A DNA stretch of 64,000 nt from Epiperipatus broadwayi (GCA_028023455.1 JAQFVV010000206.1:1907361-1971360); one strand, 5' to 3'; positions 46,925 through 60,824 are shown, numbered from the stretch's first letter. The notes: generated from the letters alone by a model not told the origin. Program-made: numbers and translations.

Positions 46925-49095
46925 GTTTATTACTTTTTCTATAATCAGAAGTTAAAAATTGAGAAAGAATGTATTCAGATTGATATAAAAGAAAGGTAAT
47001 TAATAAAATCTTAAAAACTAATGATAGAAAGCACAGAGAAGATTATGACAGGAGAATTTAAGTGATTAGAAAATGGATTTCATTATCATATTCAGAAGAA
47101 GTATAAATGATGATAAGTTGAATAATGCAATAAATATAAAATGAAAGACTAGTAAATCATTAATAAAAAGTTTATAGGAATTATTTATATATTCCTTGTG
47201 ACAAATGTAATAAGATATATGTTAGTTAGTCAATGGACAATGCAAAGTGAAAGGACTAAGGAGCATAATAGAGCAATAAAAAGGAGAGGCAGTAAGTGTA
47301 GACTATATAATCATTGTTTAGAAACTGGGCACATAATTAATTATGCAAAGTATAGTAAAAATTTTAAAGAAAGAATACATTCATCATCATCATCATCAAC
47401 CATTATAAATCCACTGCAGGATGAAGGTCTCTCCAAGTTTAATCCATCTTCTTTGATCTTTAGCTTCTCTTCTCCACAACACCCCTGCACATTTTCTTAT
47501 TTCATCCATCCATCTCACATGTGGTCTCTTTCTGGGTCTTTTACAATCTCTTGGAATCCAGTTCAAAATTTCAATTGTCCATTTATTATCATCTCTTCTA
47601 GCAATATGTCCAGCCCAACTCCATTTCAATCTTTTAATTTTTTCAATAAGGTCAGTAACACCTGTTTGTTGTCTTACCCATACATTGCGTTTTCGATCTC
47701 TTCTTGTTACTCCCAAAATACATCTCTCCATACTCCTTTGAGTGGTCTGAAGTCTCTGTATTGCTCTTCTATTAAGTGTCCAAGTCTCAGATCCATAAGT
47801 AAGAACTGGTAAAACACATTTGTTAAAAACCATCCTTTTCAAACACATAGGCATATTTCCTTTTAGTATCAAGTTATTTCTACCAAAAGCACTCCAACCA
47901 AGTTTAATTCTATGATTAATTTCCTCCATTATGTTTCCATCTGTATTAATAATCTGACCAAGGTATTTGTAACTGTTAACTTCTTCTAATTCTTCATAAT
48001 CAATCTTTATTTTCATATTTTGAGCAAATCGATTAAACATTACTTTAGTCTTTTTAACATTTATCTTTAGTCCTACTTTTCTACTTTCATCTGCTAACTC
48101 CTGCAACATTTCCTGCAGCTCTGAAGCATTATTTGCAAAAACAACTACATCATCTGCGAAATCTAAATGACTTAAATACTCTCCATTTACTTTCACTCCT
48201 TTAGTTTCCCATTTTAATCCACAAAATACTTCTTGCAGCACTGCTGTAAAGAGTTTTGGAGATATGGAGTCACCTTGTCTTACACCTTTCTCAATGTTGA
48301 TTTTTCCAGTATCATTATATAATCTAATTGTTGCCGTTGCATTTTTATAAATATTCTTTAAAATATGACAATATCCTGGATCTATACCTTGATGATCCAA
48401 TGCTTTAATCACTGAAGAAATGTGTATAGAATCGAATGCCTTTTCATAATCTACAAATCCAAAACATAATGACAACTCATATTCATTTGCCCTTTCTATG
48501 ACTTCTATCAATACCTGGATATGATCTTTGTACTAAAACCACTTTTAAATCCAGCTTGTTCTCTTGGTTGGTGGAAATCCAAAGTTCTTTGTAGATGAGT
48601 TGTAATTATCTTGGTAAAATTTTTATATAAAACTGATAAAAGGCTGATAGGTCTATAATTTCTAATATCTTCTTTATGAAACATTATATATACAAAAAAT
48701 TGTCAGTAAATATATGAATATAGTCATTTTTTTATAAAATTAGAAGGGAAGTAGTCAATATTAAGAAATTGAAAGCTGTAAAAGAAATATTTGTACAAAA
48801 AAAGGTAAATATATTGTTTAATTTAGATGTTAATGAGTTGTTTATTTAATTAAGAACAAATTGATAAAGAAACAGATAAATAATATATGAGTGTAAAAAG
48901 ATACTGATAAACCAGGTATACATTTTATAAAAGATCTTGGAAAAAAATTTTTTTATGAATTTAATTCTAGTGATGACCACTTAGATAGTGTTATAGAATG
49001 TATTTTGTCACATGAGGAATATTTTTAAAATGGCATCTTGAAAAGGTTCCAATTAGAATAGAAATTGATTTGATGGCATTAAATTAATTTATATA
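46925..49095 (+). pseudogene. Palindromic PLE, forward part, split by an RTE insertion
   Basis: Starts at the palindrome centre (TTCTCAATTGCTAACTTATG faces its inverse around 46905). The + strand gives, with one shift, IGIIYIF, VTNVIRYMLV (CDKCNKIYVG in the corrected frame), RTKEHNRAIKRRGSKCRLYN and CLETGHIINYAKYSK, a GIY-YIG endonuclease with the usual His-rich second half. It is interrupted at 47384-48685 by an RTE LINE and resumes at about 48760 with KLKAVKEIFVQKKVNILFNL, the C-terminal end of the same domain. The 3' part (48835-49095) is mirrored at 45150-45455. Confidence 0.75.
47384..48685 (-). pseudogene. RTE-type LINE with RT catalytic half, one frameshift
   Basis: The best-preserved RTE copy. 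From the 5' side: KEDIRNYRPISLLSVLYKNF, then REQAGFKSGFST, a one-base loss near 48530, then a long frame (48511-47396) with LCFGFVDYEKAFDSIH, GVRQGDSISPKLFTAVLQEV, SHLDFADDVVVFANNA (FADD catalytic box), the thumb and the C-terminal KRPRKRPHVRWMDEIRKCAG. The 3' end is a (GAT)n tail. The endonuclease domain is missing (5' truncation), so it is immobile by itself. It is inserted into a PLE GIY-YIG domain, and it matches the relics at 10.6, 12.0 and 23.6 kb. Confidence 0.92.
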
Positions 49096-51993
49096 TGGAT
49101 GAGTTGTTTACTATTGTGATTTATTTTATAGTTAATCAATTATTTGACAGTTTATAAACAATGACATTATGGTTTGAAAATTTATTGAAAATTGACCATG
49201 ATATATATATATTAGATAATAGTTGACCACTCTATGTATGGAAAGAGATAACTAAATGGAAATCAAATTTGTCTACACACTCCTCATTGCAGTCCTCTCC
49301 CATAAAGTATAGATTGTTACTATATGCCTGTGTTCAATCTGTGATCATTTTTAACCAGTCATTTACAAAGTCGGTCAATTAATTGTTTAAATTTTATTTA
49401 CTGAACTATAATGTAGAAGATTAAGAAGGAAAATAATAATATTGTATAAAGTCAGTGAAAAGCATTTTTGTTTATGATTTGATTGATTAAAATAATTATA
49501 CTTAAAATTATTTTCAAGTAACAGAAAAACATATCAAATAAATTTATAATATTAAATTCATTTCTCAGAAATCACATTCATTTTTCAAAAATACTATTTT
49601 TAATTGATTGTAATGTGTTTAGATGCATTTGGATGTAGTGGAATTTACTTATAATTCCACTATGTATTATCTTTTTGTAAATTTTGACTGGTTCACATTG
49701 AATTCAGTAATGATCACTATCATTGGATGTCTCATTAGAATAGATAATCAAATTCAAATTTAATTTCAATAAACAATTTAAAATATTTTATTTTTCTTTG
49801 ACAATAAATCATGAGTATCCCCAAAAAAAAAAAAAAAATCAAAGATGTGTATCATCCTTTTGTTAGGATTAAAAGAATGACGTTTTTCACAACAAGCTGC
49901 AGAAAATATTAATATTTAATTTGTAATTAATCTGAAGTCATTTCCTAAAAAAAAGTAATATTGAAAGTTCAAATCATTACATAAAAAATATAAAGTTTTT
50001 CAAAATGTTCAGAATTTCACAAATCTAAAATCCAATCATTAAAGAACTAATTTTTTGTACACCAAAGCATATTTGTAAAAGCAATAAATAAATCAACATC
50101 AGTCACAGTTGCTTTTTTTAAAAAATATTTAGTGGGGGGAAGTTGATAAAGAAATAATTTTTTGCAGCAGCAGAATTTGTATTTTCTAGTTTTAAAAAAT
50201 AAAACTTAAATCGTTTCTAATATTAAAGATTTACAACTTTTCATATAATAGTTGTGAGAAAGGTTGACATTTAGTGCAGATGTTAACATTCAATTAATGT
50301 TAAACATTCAAGCATGCTTTAGTCAATGAGTTCAAACGACTTCATGATTCTGTTCAGATAATGGTATCTCGAGATTATTCAAGTAATGAATATTTAAAAA
50401 TAATATTGAAAAGAACAAAAGAAAAATATATTTTTGAAGCATTTGATAAATTTGGGAAACAATATCAATTTTCCTTTTGTAAGCTATTTCCCATTATTAA
50501 TTTTAGAAGTGGTATAAGGCTAGATCCTAATTAAGGTTAATTTCATTCTGTATGAACGATATCAAGCAACGAAATTTTTAATCTATAATATTATTCACCA
50601 ATAAACATGCAGTAGAAGATTAAATACAAAAGATATTTTGAATACTGTGTTTAAAATTATCAACTTTAATGTAGGAAAACCACTTCATAGATGACTCTTC
50701 AAATTATAAATTAAAGATGTTGTCAGAAAACTTCTGTTTTTACAATAACATTTTCTGGCTCATCAGAAGTAAATTTATAGAAAGATTTCTATTGTTAATT
50801 TTTTTTTTTATGATAGAAGAAATATTTACCTGCAATTGAATAATAATAAGTGGTTATTAGATTTATAATTTCTAATACGTTTCTGTACAAATCTAAGCAA
50901 TTTAAAGTTTGCAAGGAAAACATAAAAATATTAATATGTTAACTTCAACAAGAACTTTCCATCTACACTTAATTACACTGGAAAAAATATATAAATAACA
51001 TCAATGTAGACATTGCCTATGCTTGTTCAAGCTTTTGGTGAAATTTCCAAATGTGTTTCATTATAATTTTAAAGAACATATTGAAATTAATTCAGGATTT
51101 AAAGATTTTACTAAACCTTAATTGATTGTTTTTTTATCAATAATCCATTTCACAATAAATTAAACATATATTTTTTCAAATAAAGCTGTTCAATTATTTG
51201 ATGCAAACAAAGATGAAATAGAACTTGAAAATATTAAAAATAAATAAATGAAGAAAACATTTGGAAACGTACAAAAGAGAAATGTTCAGTTATTAATCAA
51301 TATTACAGCAAAAAATGCGAATTTGTTTTGAATCGACTTGTCATAAAAAGTAAATTAAAAGTCAAATAATAAATGAATATTTGGATCAATCTTTGTGATT
51401 GGTTATGTCTTTTTATCAATCTGATTATGAAAGTATTGTGAGGCCAGCAATGTCAAATCCGATATTAATAATTTGATATATGATTGATAATTGTATTACT
51501 TATGAAATTTTTGTTCTTATAATATTAAAAAATATTTTGGATTGATTTATTCATGAAATTGTTATGCTATGCTCAAAATAGTTATGATTTTTATAGCTAT
51601 AATTTTAAATTACTAAATATTTTGTTTGCTCTATTAATACTATATTTAATTTGTTTATATATTGTTGAATATATATTTTTAAAAAAGTAGATTATCATGC
51701 CACCAAAAAATTAGCTAGCATTATTAAAAAAGATTTAATACCATTATCTTACATCATGGACTATCTTGTGAGATAGTAAATATCACACAATAAAGAGTAT
51801 GCTAGTAATTGATATTTGAACAGTAGAAATTATAAGATCAAACAGATTTTCTAATTTTTACATTATATCTTAAATGTTCATCAGTTTATAAATTCCAGTC
51901 TACCTCTCACTATATATGTATTTCAGAAAATAATCTTCCTTCAGCAGATGAATTACAGGCTAAAATACTTGGATCTCCACATTCATATTGCTA

Positions 51994-52036
<43 letters not shown>

Positions 52037-52554
52037 TAAGGAGTATGATCTGCTATTATTTTAAAGGTTGAATTTATTCATAACCAAATATTTATCTCTT
52101 ATGTGTAACCTATCAATATAATCTTAGCATAAATCATGCAAAAGGTGAAGAAATTATGTTCAGTTTGTAATGTCTTATAGAACAATTATATGCACACACA
52201 GAGTGAATACATATGTGATAGTTGGTGATTGTGAAGAAAAATGATATTTAATCAATTATCCAAATTCATTAGCATTTTTTCTACTTTGCATTTCTCCGTT
52301 GTAAAACTTTTATAAAGATGATAAATGCTTACTACAACATGTCACTGCTTTCAGCTAAGATGGAAACCTTATCCACATATGATTAATATAATGATTTGGT
52401 AGTAGAGGAATGTAATGTAGGGAATATGCTAACAATTTTTAAATCTGGCTGGCTAAATATTTTTTTTTGCAAATGCTAATTATATATATATATAATACAA
52501 ATAAAATGTCTGTTAATTAGAAACTATTGTAATAATAATAAATATAATGGTAAT
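49096..52554. other. A+T-rich region with a decayed, unidentified coding relic
   Basis: No gene supported. At about 50310-50530 and 51180-51300 the + strand shows short runs of plausible protein with stops between (for example VSRDYSSNEYLKIILKRTKE, KAVQLFDANKDEIELENI), suggesting an old transposon or host-like relic I cannot name. Confidence 0.3.
51994..52034. repeat. (TA)n microsatellite
   Basis: Uninterrupted run of about 20 TA dinucleotides. Confidence 0.95.
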
Positions 52555-54775
52555 TATCTATTATAAACAGTCTTTCAATCTGCAGAAGTACTACAGGTTA
52601 ATTCCTTAATGTGCTTCAACTGCCATTAAATTTGAAAGCAATTGAACATTTAATAATTTTAAAAGAATAGTGTGCTTGGGATAAATATAAAATTGTTTGT
52701 GAAAATGAACTTAAATTACATAATAAATTTGAGAAGAAATCGACTTTTTTATATAATAAGCAGTATCCACAAACTTATAATGACATAAATTTTGTTAATT
52801 TGTCAAATAAAAAGATACATTTGATTCATAAATACATTTTTATTCATGGAGCTAAATATATTGGTGATACTTGGGATGATTATAATTTGGAATTATTTGC
52901 AGCTGTTTAAAATTCATTTAAAATGATTCCTGATGATAGACATATTGGTGATGAAATTATCAAAAAAACATAATTGTCATAAATTTAACGTGATTCCATA
53001 TGATAATTCATGGGAACTGGCCATTACAGAATTTAATTAGAGACTTCAGAATGATAATATGATTTGTTTGAAGGAAGATAAAGGGATGTGAATGTGTTTA
53101 ATGATGAAATGTCAGTATATTGAGAAAGTTAAAGTGCAAATGGATAAGCTTGGTTTCTTTTTGATTGAAGAATATAATATGGATGGTCAGAGAGTAAAAG
53201 TTTTTAACAGTATTTTAAAAAATGCTAAAAATAAATCCTTAAGTAATAATGTACTATAAGATATATCCTTCCTGCATTATATGTCCTCGTATTTTTGCAA
53301 ATATAAAGTTACATAAAGAAGGTAATCCTGTGTGAGTTATGATTGATTTTGATGGTTCATTTATATATCAATTTCTAAATATATTTGTAAGCTGTTACAA
53401 GAGTTTTTAGGATTTGGAAAAATACTATTGCTTCATCTTTTGACTTTGTAGATAGAATTAAAAATATAGTGATTAATGAGAATGATATTATTGCTTCATT
53501 AGATGTGATAGAAATGTAGGGCTCTATAGAATGTATTCCATAAAAATAATTGAACATGCATTAAAAAGTAAAAATATTTGTAAATATGTGATAAAACTTA
53601 TTGATTCTTTAAAAATTTGTGATAACATTGTTGTTTCTTTTGAATATGGATATTATAAAATGTCTAAAGGTTGGTCTATGGGTTTGCCTGTTGTTGCACA
53701 AATTTGCAATTTTGTTTTGCCTACCATATCAGAGTAGTATTTTAAATATCTGTTCTTTTAAAGGTATTAAAATTTACAAAAGATATGTGGTTGATTTTTT
53801 TGCAGAAATACCAATACTGTAAACTTCCTTGTAGAGAAGTTAAATAATTTGAATGGCTTGAAATGAACTATTGAAAAAGAACAGAACAAAAGTGTTAAGT
53901 ATTTGGATTTAATGATTATAATAGATAATAGTACGTTAAGTTATAAATTAAGAATGAAACCATTGCAAAATGGATTATATAAATTGTAAATCAAAAGTAC
54001 CAATTATGCATAAGATGGCAAGTTTCAGATATGTTTTTTATAATGAAAAATTATGTCATTACCAGGTGAAATATTTACCAAGGAATTGCTTGAAGTTGGT
54101 TATAAGATTGAACAGATTAACAGTACTTTGTGTCAATTTAAAAAGAGTTATAATGGTTTAAAGGAGTTGAAGATTGATAGTAAAAAATGGATATCCCATA
54201 TATTTCAAATGCTCAAGTGAAATTTCTTAAGGATATATACAAGGGTATGTTTAATGTTTCATTTTGCATTACAAATAATGTTAATAAATTAGTGAATAAT
54301 TCTAAAAATGTCATACCTGTCAAGCAGAAAAGTAATGTGCATCAAATTTTCTGTGAATGTATGTTATGTACAGGTGAATCAAGGTGCAGTATTGAAAAAA
54401 AGATTAAAGGAGCATGAATTGTTATATAAGCATGTGAATAGTAAAAATAATACTGATTAATGACTGCTTCAGTTTTTTTGGATCATAAATGTCATGTAAA
54501 TATAAATTTAAGTTTGATATTGAAACTGATAAGATTCTTCCTGAAAAGAGAAATCATAATAAAGGAAAAATTAAGGAGGCAATTTTAATAAATAGAAATA
54601 AAATGAATATAATTAATACACGAGCTGCTAACATTAAAATTCAGGATTCATTGGATTTGAGTTGATAATGTTTGCTTTCAATTTGTTTTGTTTTCAATTT
54701 AACAGCAGTTGTGGCAGGTTAATGAATTAACTGGAAGTACTGCTGCAGATTGAAAAACTCTATATAATAGTTAAT
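52555..54775 (+). pseudogene. Penelope-like element with RT, GIY-YIG and inverted terminal segment
   Basis: The left end (52560-52640) is the inverted copy of the right end (about 54690-54775; CTGCAGATTGAA against TTCAATCTGCAG, GGCAGTTG against CAACTGCC). Between them the + strand carries most of a PLE protein in broken frames: YIEKVKVQMDKLGFFLIEEY, NIKLHKEGNPV and VMIDFDGSFIYQISKYI, DIIASLDVIEM (RT motif A region), SKGWSMGLPVVAQICNF, RYVVDFFAEI (catalytic box with Val-Asp in place of Asp-Asp), KYLDLMII, then GAVLKKRLKEHELLYKHVNS of a GIY-YIG domain and the C-terminal KEKLRRQ region. Many stops and shifts. Confidence 0.85.
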
Positions 54776-57479
54776 TACTGTTATATTAGTTTTTATTGTT
54801 ATTGCATATATAATCATAAGGTTGATTTTGCTGTGTTAGATTGACTTATAAGTATAAATCACATGAAAGCAGCCCTTTGGCTATTAATACCAAAGATCTT
54901 CAATCAGCTGTTGTGTTGATAAATGGGAGCTACTTTAGTTATGTGTAAATTACTGTTCTACAAAACACTATAATATGGATAAATATTTCCCACCTTGTGT
55001 GAGATTTGGATATTTAAGCCTCAGCTAATATAATAGGGGAAAGTTGGTTGATAAAATACAAATATAATGAGAAAGATTAATCTATAAATTTTAAAGTAAT
55101 GGATATTTACAAAACAATGAATGTTGAGATAAAAATAGCAGTTATAAAATTTAAAGTCTTCTTGGTCATATATATTTGTAAAATCCAATAATCAGTTTTT
55201 ACACATTTCTTGTAGGGCAATATTTATTGTCCTTCAATGTGGCATATGGTAGTGATAGCCATTTCTACTTTGATGAAGGATAGATAAAGGCAAATTTCAC
55301 TTCTGCCTTGATTTTTTCATGTTTAATCATATATGTATATATAATCATTAAAACCAGTCAACACTTAGACAATTCCAATACAATCTCAAACTGTTGTCAA
55401 AGTGATCTCCTTTAAATAATAAAGGTGGAATTCATAAACACTAAAGATTGCAACTTGATCATATATATAAAATACATATTTTGCGGGTTCATCCGTGTTA
55501 AAAACTTTTAATATTTAACCCGTGCAAATCTTCATTTTTAACATATATATATATAGTTTTAAAAAAAAATTACATAGTTGGCAGCCTGCTTTTCAAGTTT
55601 AGTTTAGAGTTATTTAATTAATGGGGAAAATAATATTTAATTTTCCCATGCATATTTTTATAATAATAATGGGTCTTCAATTAACTAAATATCATAAGTC
55701 ACAAAATGATAGTATGAGACTTCTCAAACATTAAATTTGTTAATAATAATATATTTTTAATATATGCATATTTTAATGAGTTAAATGATTGCAGAAAGGA
55801 GAGAAATTTATAAAACAATGTAAGTAAGTATTTTCTCTCTCTTCAGTAATTAAAGTTACTAGTTTTAATTTAACTATGAAAATGTACTAAGAAATGAATA
55901 ATTTTCTTTTTTTTTGTAAATTATTTAATAAATATTAATTTAAACCTTAAAGGAGAGATAAAGATTTAATAGTATTTTTAGAAGAAATTAAAAAATAAGA
56001 TTTTAATACTTTTGGTACATTTTATTTTTAATTAGAACTGTTTTTTCATTTCTCTTTATCTCTCTTCAATACAAAAAATCATATCAGTGTTATTAACTGA
56101 TTATCTTGTTTTTCTTTTTGCAAGAATAATTTTTAATTAGAAAGGAATATCAAGAATTTTATGATGTTAATTTAAGTTCTTGTCTTGTTTTCCAATGTCA
56201 AAATTTAAAAAGGAAATACTGAACAATTCTATTTGTAAAAATTTACTTAAAAATTATCATGTTAGAGAAGCTTGTGTTTGACTTGTAATCAACATTGTTT
56301 TAGAAAAAATAATAATGGGGTGAATAAGTTTGAAGATCACAGTGTCTGGCAAGAAATTATTCATAACTTAGCTGTTGAAGAGAACAATCAAGTCTTAATC
56401 CAACTCCTAAAGAAAAAATAGCAGGTCTTAACCAAGCTGTGCATAGACCATCAGAAAATTTAAACAAGTTTTTAGCCTACTATGAGTTTAATCATAAAAA
56501 TGGCTTCTACAATGAAAGCCATGTGCTAAAATCACCTAAGAGCTATATATCTTATGTAATCTACCTTCACTGAAATAAAATGTAGAGAGTTATCCCTTAA
56601 AGTAATATGCAACCTTGTCTTCAACCAAGAGCATGAGACTCAATCTGTATTAGTCTCACCTGGAAAATTTAGTGGAAAGAAATGAATAATATTTGCTGTT
56701 GAGTAACCTTGAAATGCTGCATACCAGGAAAAAGGCAAATTAATCATGTTTATGTGTAAAAGCTTTCAAGAAGAAAATTCAACTAAATTATAATTGGAAA
56801 GGAATCCACAGACGAATCAAACCATGGTTGAAGGTATTTTTTGTATGCACACTTTTTTTAATAGTAAAAATAGGAGGATTTATATAAAAATAATAACTTT
56901 TTTGTAAGAATTGATAACTTTAAATATTTTATTAATGTTTTCAAATTGTGAAATATATTTTTTAATCTATTCAATTTGTTTTTAAAATTATGAAAGTTTA
57001 TTTTTTTTAATTTAAATTTAATTTTTGGATTGTTTTTTTTTCTCAATCATTTTTTCTCCTAAAACTTAACAAAAGATTAATTAAGCTAAGTCAAAGATTG
57101 TTATCTTTGATTTTGAAATATTTTTTTAACTTGTAGTTATTTTAAAGAAATAAATAAATTAAAAGTTAATTTAATGAATTTAAATCAATTGGTTAATATA
57201 AATTTTATGAAACTACATATATTTTTGATGAAATGAATGCTTAAACTTTTATACTACCATGTCAATTTTTTTATTTTGTTAATCAATTAGTAAATAATTA
57301 TTTTTAAATATTTTTAATCTTTATTTCTTCCAACTCCTTCTATATGAATTGGCAGCATAACTTTATTTTAAGACAGTTTAGTGTTCTAGATTTTTTTAAA
57401 AAAATTATCTCAATAAAACTATTTAATTATAATAGGGTAAACCTATGAATTATTTAAAGTGATTTAGAATAAATTGCTT
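54776..57479. other. A+T-rich spacer, no gene seen
   Basis: No exon-like or element-end signals supported. A higher-complexity patch at 56360-56830 has no recognisable translation. Confidence 0.4.
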
Positions 57480-58040
57480 TATTATTTATCTTTTGCTCAC
57501 AGTAATAGTCTATAGAATTTGTGTTGCCTGAGCTAGATTACAGCATAACAATTATGTGGAGGAAGGGTTTATATTTAGTGTTATTGACATCAAATTGATG
57601 ATTTCATTACTTCTCTAATTCTGGATGATGCAATGGTAAATCTTTTAAAGTCCATGTACTAAATTTTATTTTAGCATTAATTAGAAATTAAGCTTATAAT
57701 TGACCAATACATTAATTGTACTGTAGTACTAAATGGCCAGGACAATGATAATGATCAGCATATTTCTGTATCCCAGCATTATTTTTTAATTGTTATATTC
57801 TGATGGATTAGCACTTAAGTTTGTGCATTCAAATTATTGTTTATACAATCTGCCTCAAGTTTGGAAAGAAGTAAATAATTAACTTGGTCTATAGTGGACC
57901 ACTTTCAAATCCAGGTTGACTGTTGATTGTTTTATTGTTGATCATTCAAGATGATAAATGATTAGTCTTGACTATAATGCTGGTAAACTTATAAAGAGTT
58001 TGCTTTTGCTGATCTCATGCTCATTTTTTTCATTATGGAA

Positions 58041-58215
58041 CTTTCTAATCCTGGATTCTCCTTGTTGACCCCCTATTATCCAAATTGTTACAATTGGCAC
58101 CCAATTGTGGGGCCTTAACTCCTATTTTTGATATTACAAATGGCTACCCAGTTATGAGACCTTGTAACCCCAGATTATTCTTTATTAACCCCCTATTTTC
58201 TGTACTATTACAATA
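58041..58215 (+). other. Primer-binding-site-like motif, possible LTR remnant
   Basis: TTGGCACCCAATTGTGGGGCC (58094 onward) is close to the TGGCGCCCAACGTGGGG type of tRNA primer-binding site that follows many Ty3/gypsy LTRs, and the preceding bases end in TTACA. A diverged second copy of the same block (ATGGCTACCCAGTTATGAGACC) starts 50 bp later. No LTR pair, gag or pol was found, so chance similarity is possible. Confidence 0.25.
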
Positions 58216-58220
58216 TATAT

Positions 58221-58690
58221 AATCAAAATTACTCCAAATTCACAACTCAACCAGACTAGGCAAAAAAACAACTCTAAAATACAACCAATAGATTCACTGC
58301 TATAAGCAGATTTCTCAAATGTAAAGAATTACAAAATAACATTTAAACTACCCATTATCCACAATTCCACTCACCTCCCATATACCCTTAATATTAAAAG
58401 AACTTTTAAATAAATTAATTGCTTCAGAATCATAATTTTTTAATAATATTCTTTAATTCTTCTATTTATTTTATTTCTCTCAAAGAAGACCTTAGATTTA
58501 TCAAAATTAATAGTGTGTCCTGATTTTTTTTTATGGAAATATAAAGCAGACCTAATATATTTATTTCTAACCCTAGATTTATGTATCTTTATTCTTTTAT
58601 TTAAGATCAAACTACTCTGACCTACATAAACCTTCTTACAAAAAAAGGATAGGTTAATTGCTAATAATGTAATCACTTCTTGTGAAGATA
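58221..58690 (-). pseudogene. Palindromic PLE, inverted (5') part with GIY-YIG domain
   Basis: The - strand frame 58676-58440 reads KKVYVGQSSLILNKRIKIHK, SALYFHKKKSGHTINFDKSK and FFERNKINRRIKEYY, a well-preserved PLE GIY-YIG endonuclease (VYVGQS with the R-x-x-x-H of the following helix, then H..SGH.I.F). The 3' untranslated part (58221-58440) is the inverted copy of 60070-60294. This part is more intact than the forward copy and can be used to correct it. Confidence 0.85.
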
Positions 58691-60294
58691 AATCTGATCA
58701 GTTCATCATTATGAAAACGAATGTGTTTAAAGAGAAAATAGTTATAAAAAAAAATAATGTTAAATATACATTCTTATAAAAAAATCCTAATAATGTGATT
58801 AAAGGGAGGTTAATATATATTATGAAAAAAATGGTAAATTTACAAATTTTTAATAGAGTAGGTTATTTAAAAGGTTATCCTAATGACTTCATATCATCTA
58901 GGATGTTTATGGATATTAAGACTCACAAAGATGGTTTTCATTTAACATTTCTGACTTTACAGGTAGTGTTGTCGAGGATATTTCTAGGTTCTTGAATATT
59001 TTTTTAAAACAATTTATTTGGTTATTACACAGTTTCTTCTTTTGATACTTTTGATAAGATTAATAATTTTAAATTGGAAAGTAATTGGGTAGTTTTGATA
59101 TTGAGAATACGTATGTCTGTTAATAGATTCAGGAGTATTGATGTTATTATGTCTTGGCTAAACATGGATTTTTGTCAAAGAATAATATTAACATTAAAGA
59201 TTTGCTTTTATTATTGGAGGATTCTATGTATTTTACTTATAATGGTCATTTTTATATAATTAAGGAAGGGTGTATAATTGTTTGTTTTTTGTCCTTTAAT
59301 TTGTTTGGTTTATATTAATTATTTGGAAGAGAAAATTATTATTGATTGTTGATATTTAAAGTTATTTGTTAGATATATTGATGATTATTTGTAGTTGAGA
59401 ATGATAAATTGAAAGAGTTGGTAAATGAGTTTAATTGTTTTGATCCTTCTATAAAATATGTTGTAGGAGTTAGATTTTGTTAAAATAAATTTTTTAGAAC
59501 TATTGGTGATTAGAAATATAAAGAATAATTGTTTGGTATGTTGTCATGTTAAGAGTAAAGAGTTAAAGTCTATAATTAAACCTGATAGCTATAAATATGT
59601 ATCTCATAAAGTTGCTGCTTTAAGAAATTGTTATAGAAATAAAAGTTTAAATAATTCTAATGAGGTATCTTTGTTTCAAAAAGATCAATTTTATAAAGAT
59701 TATTTGAGTGTTGGCTAGTCTGATAAACTTATTAAAAGTATTTTAATCATGTTATAAAATTGTATATAAAAATAGTAATTTATTTGAAAATAAGAAAATT
59801 GCTTGGAAAAGGGGTATTACTATGAATAATTTATTAAATAATACAAAGAATTTTTGATAGAAAGTCTATTTCTGGAATAGTGTACATTATCTTGTTTTTA
59901 TAAGAAGATATATATATATAGGTCAGAGTAGTTTGAGCTTAAATGGAAAAATAATGGTACATAAAAGTAGGGCTAGAAATATATCCATGAAAAAGATACA
60001 GGCCACAATTAATTTTGATGAAGCTGAGGTTGTCTTTTGAAAGAAATGAAATAAGAATTAAAGAATCTTTATTATTAAAAATTTATGATTCTGAAGCAAT
60101 TAACTTATTTAAAAGTTCTTTTAACATTAAAGGAATATTGAAGATAAGTGGAATTGTGAATAATGCTAAATTTAAATGTTTTGTTAATTTGTAGTTCTTT
60201 ATACTAGAGAAGTCTGCTCGTGGCAGTATGTTTTAGAATTTGTTTATTTTTTGGGCTAGTCTGGTTGAGATGTGAATTTGGGGTAATTTTGATT
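58691..60294 (+). pseudogene. Palindromic PLE, forward copy
   Basis: Joined directly to the inverted part. In order: ISSRMFMDIKTHKDGFHLTF (58890-58950, the PLE region before RT motif 1), SSFDTFDKINNF, IKEGCIIVCFLSFNLFG, a degenerate catalytic box (ICXIYR in broken frame near 59370), NFLELLVIRNIKNN and SYKYVSHKVAALRNCYRNKS (59503-59718), then YIYIGQSSLSLNGKIMVHKS (59905-59970) of the GIY-YIG domain. Frame changes and stops throughout. The arms end symmetrically at AATCAAAATTA (58221) and its inverse (60294). Confidence 0.82.
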
Positions 60295-60824
60295 AATATA
60301 GCTTTATGCTTTTAATGTTGTTATATATTGTAATACTAGCAAGATATATACTATGAAAAACACACATGTATCTGTGTTACATATTGATAATTTAAAAATA
60401 AATGAACAAATTTATTAGATAAAAGAGAAAAGCAAGAAAAATATATTTAAAGGTACATTTAAAAAAAATATTAATTTGCTTTTAGAATAAAGCTGTTTAT
60501 TAAGAGCAGGTGAGAAAAAGAATTAGGAGAAATAAAAATTTAAACTCTCTTCTTTTTATAGTAAATGTAAAAAAAAATCAGAATAAAATTAATTAGTAAA
60601 AGAAAATTTTTGGAATGCCATTAAGATTCCTAGCTGATAATAAAATTGAAACTAATAATTGAAATAACTACAGGATATGTAAACTACCTCTTCAATATAA
60701 AAGTGACAAGATAGTAGATTAATCTAGAAAAGAGATTAGATAAAATGAAATGAAAAAATTAATTAAAAATATATTTAAGTTATGATAAAATTAAAATGTT
60801 GATAAGGAAATAAACAATGGAAGA

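Noticed and set aside
47198-47812. 204-codon open frame on the + strand
   Set aside because: Its first part is the PLE GIY-YIG remnant and the rest is the reverse of the RTE LINE; the fusion is an accident of insertion.
50755-50790. CTGATGA...GAAAA on the - strand
   Set aside because: Only four bases (GCCA) separate the two strands, too short for stem II, and the flanks do not pair.
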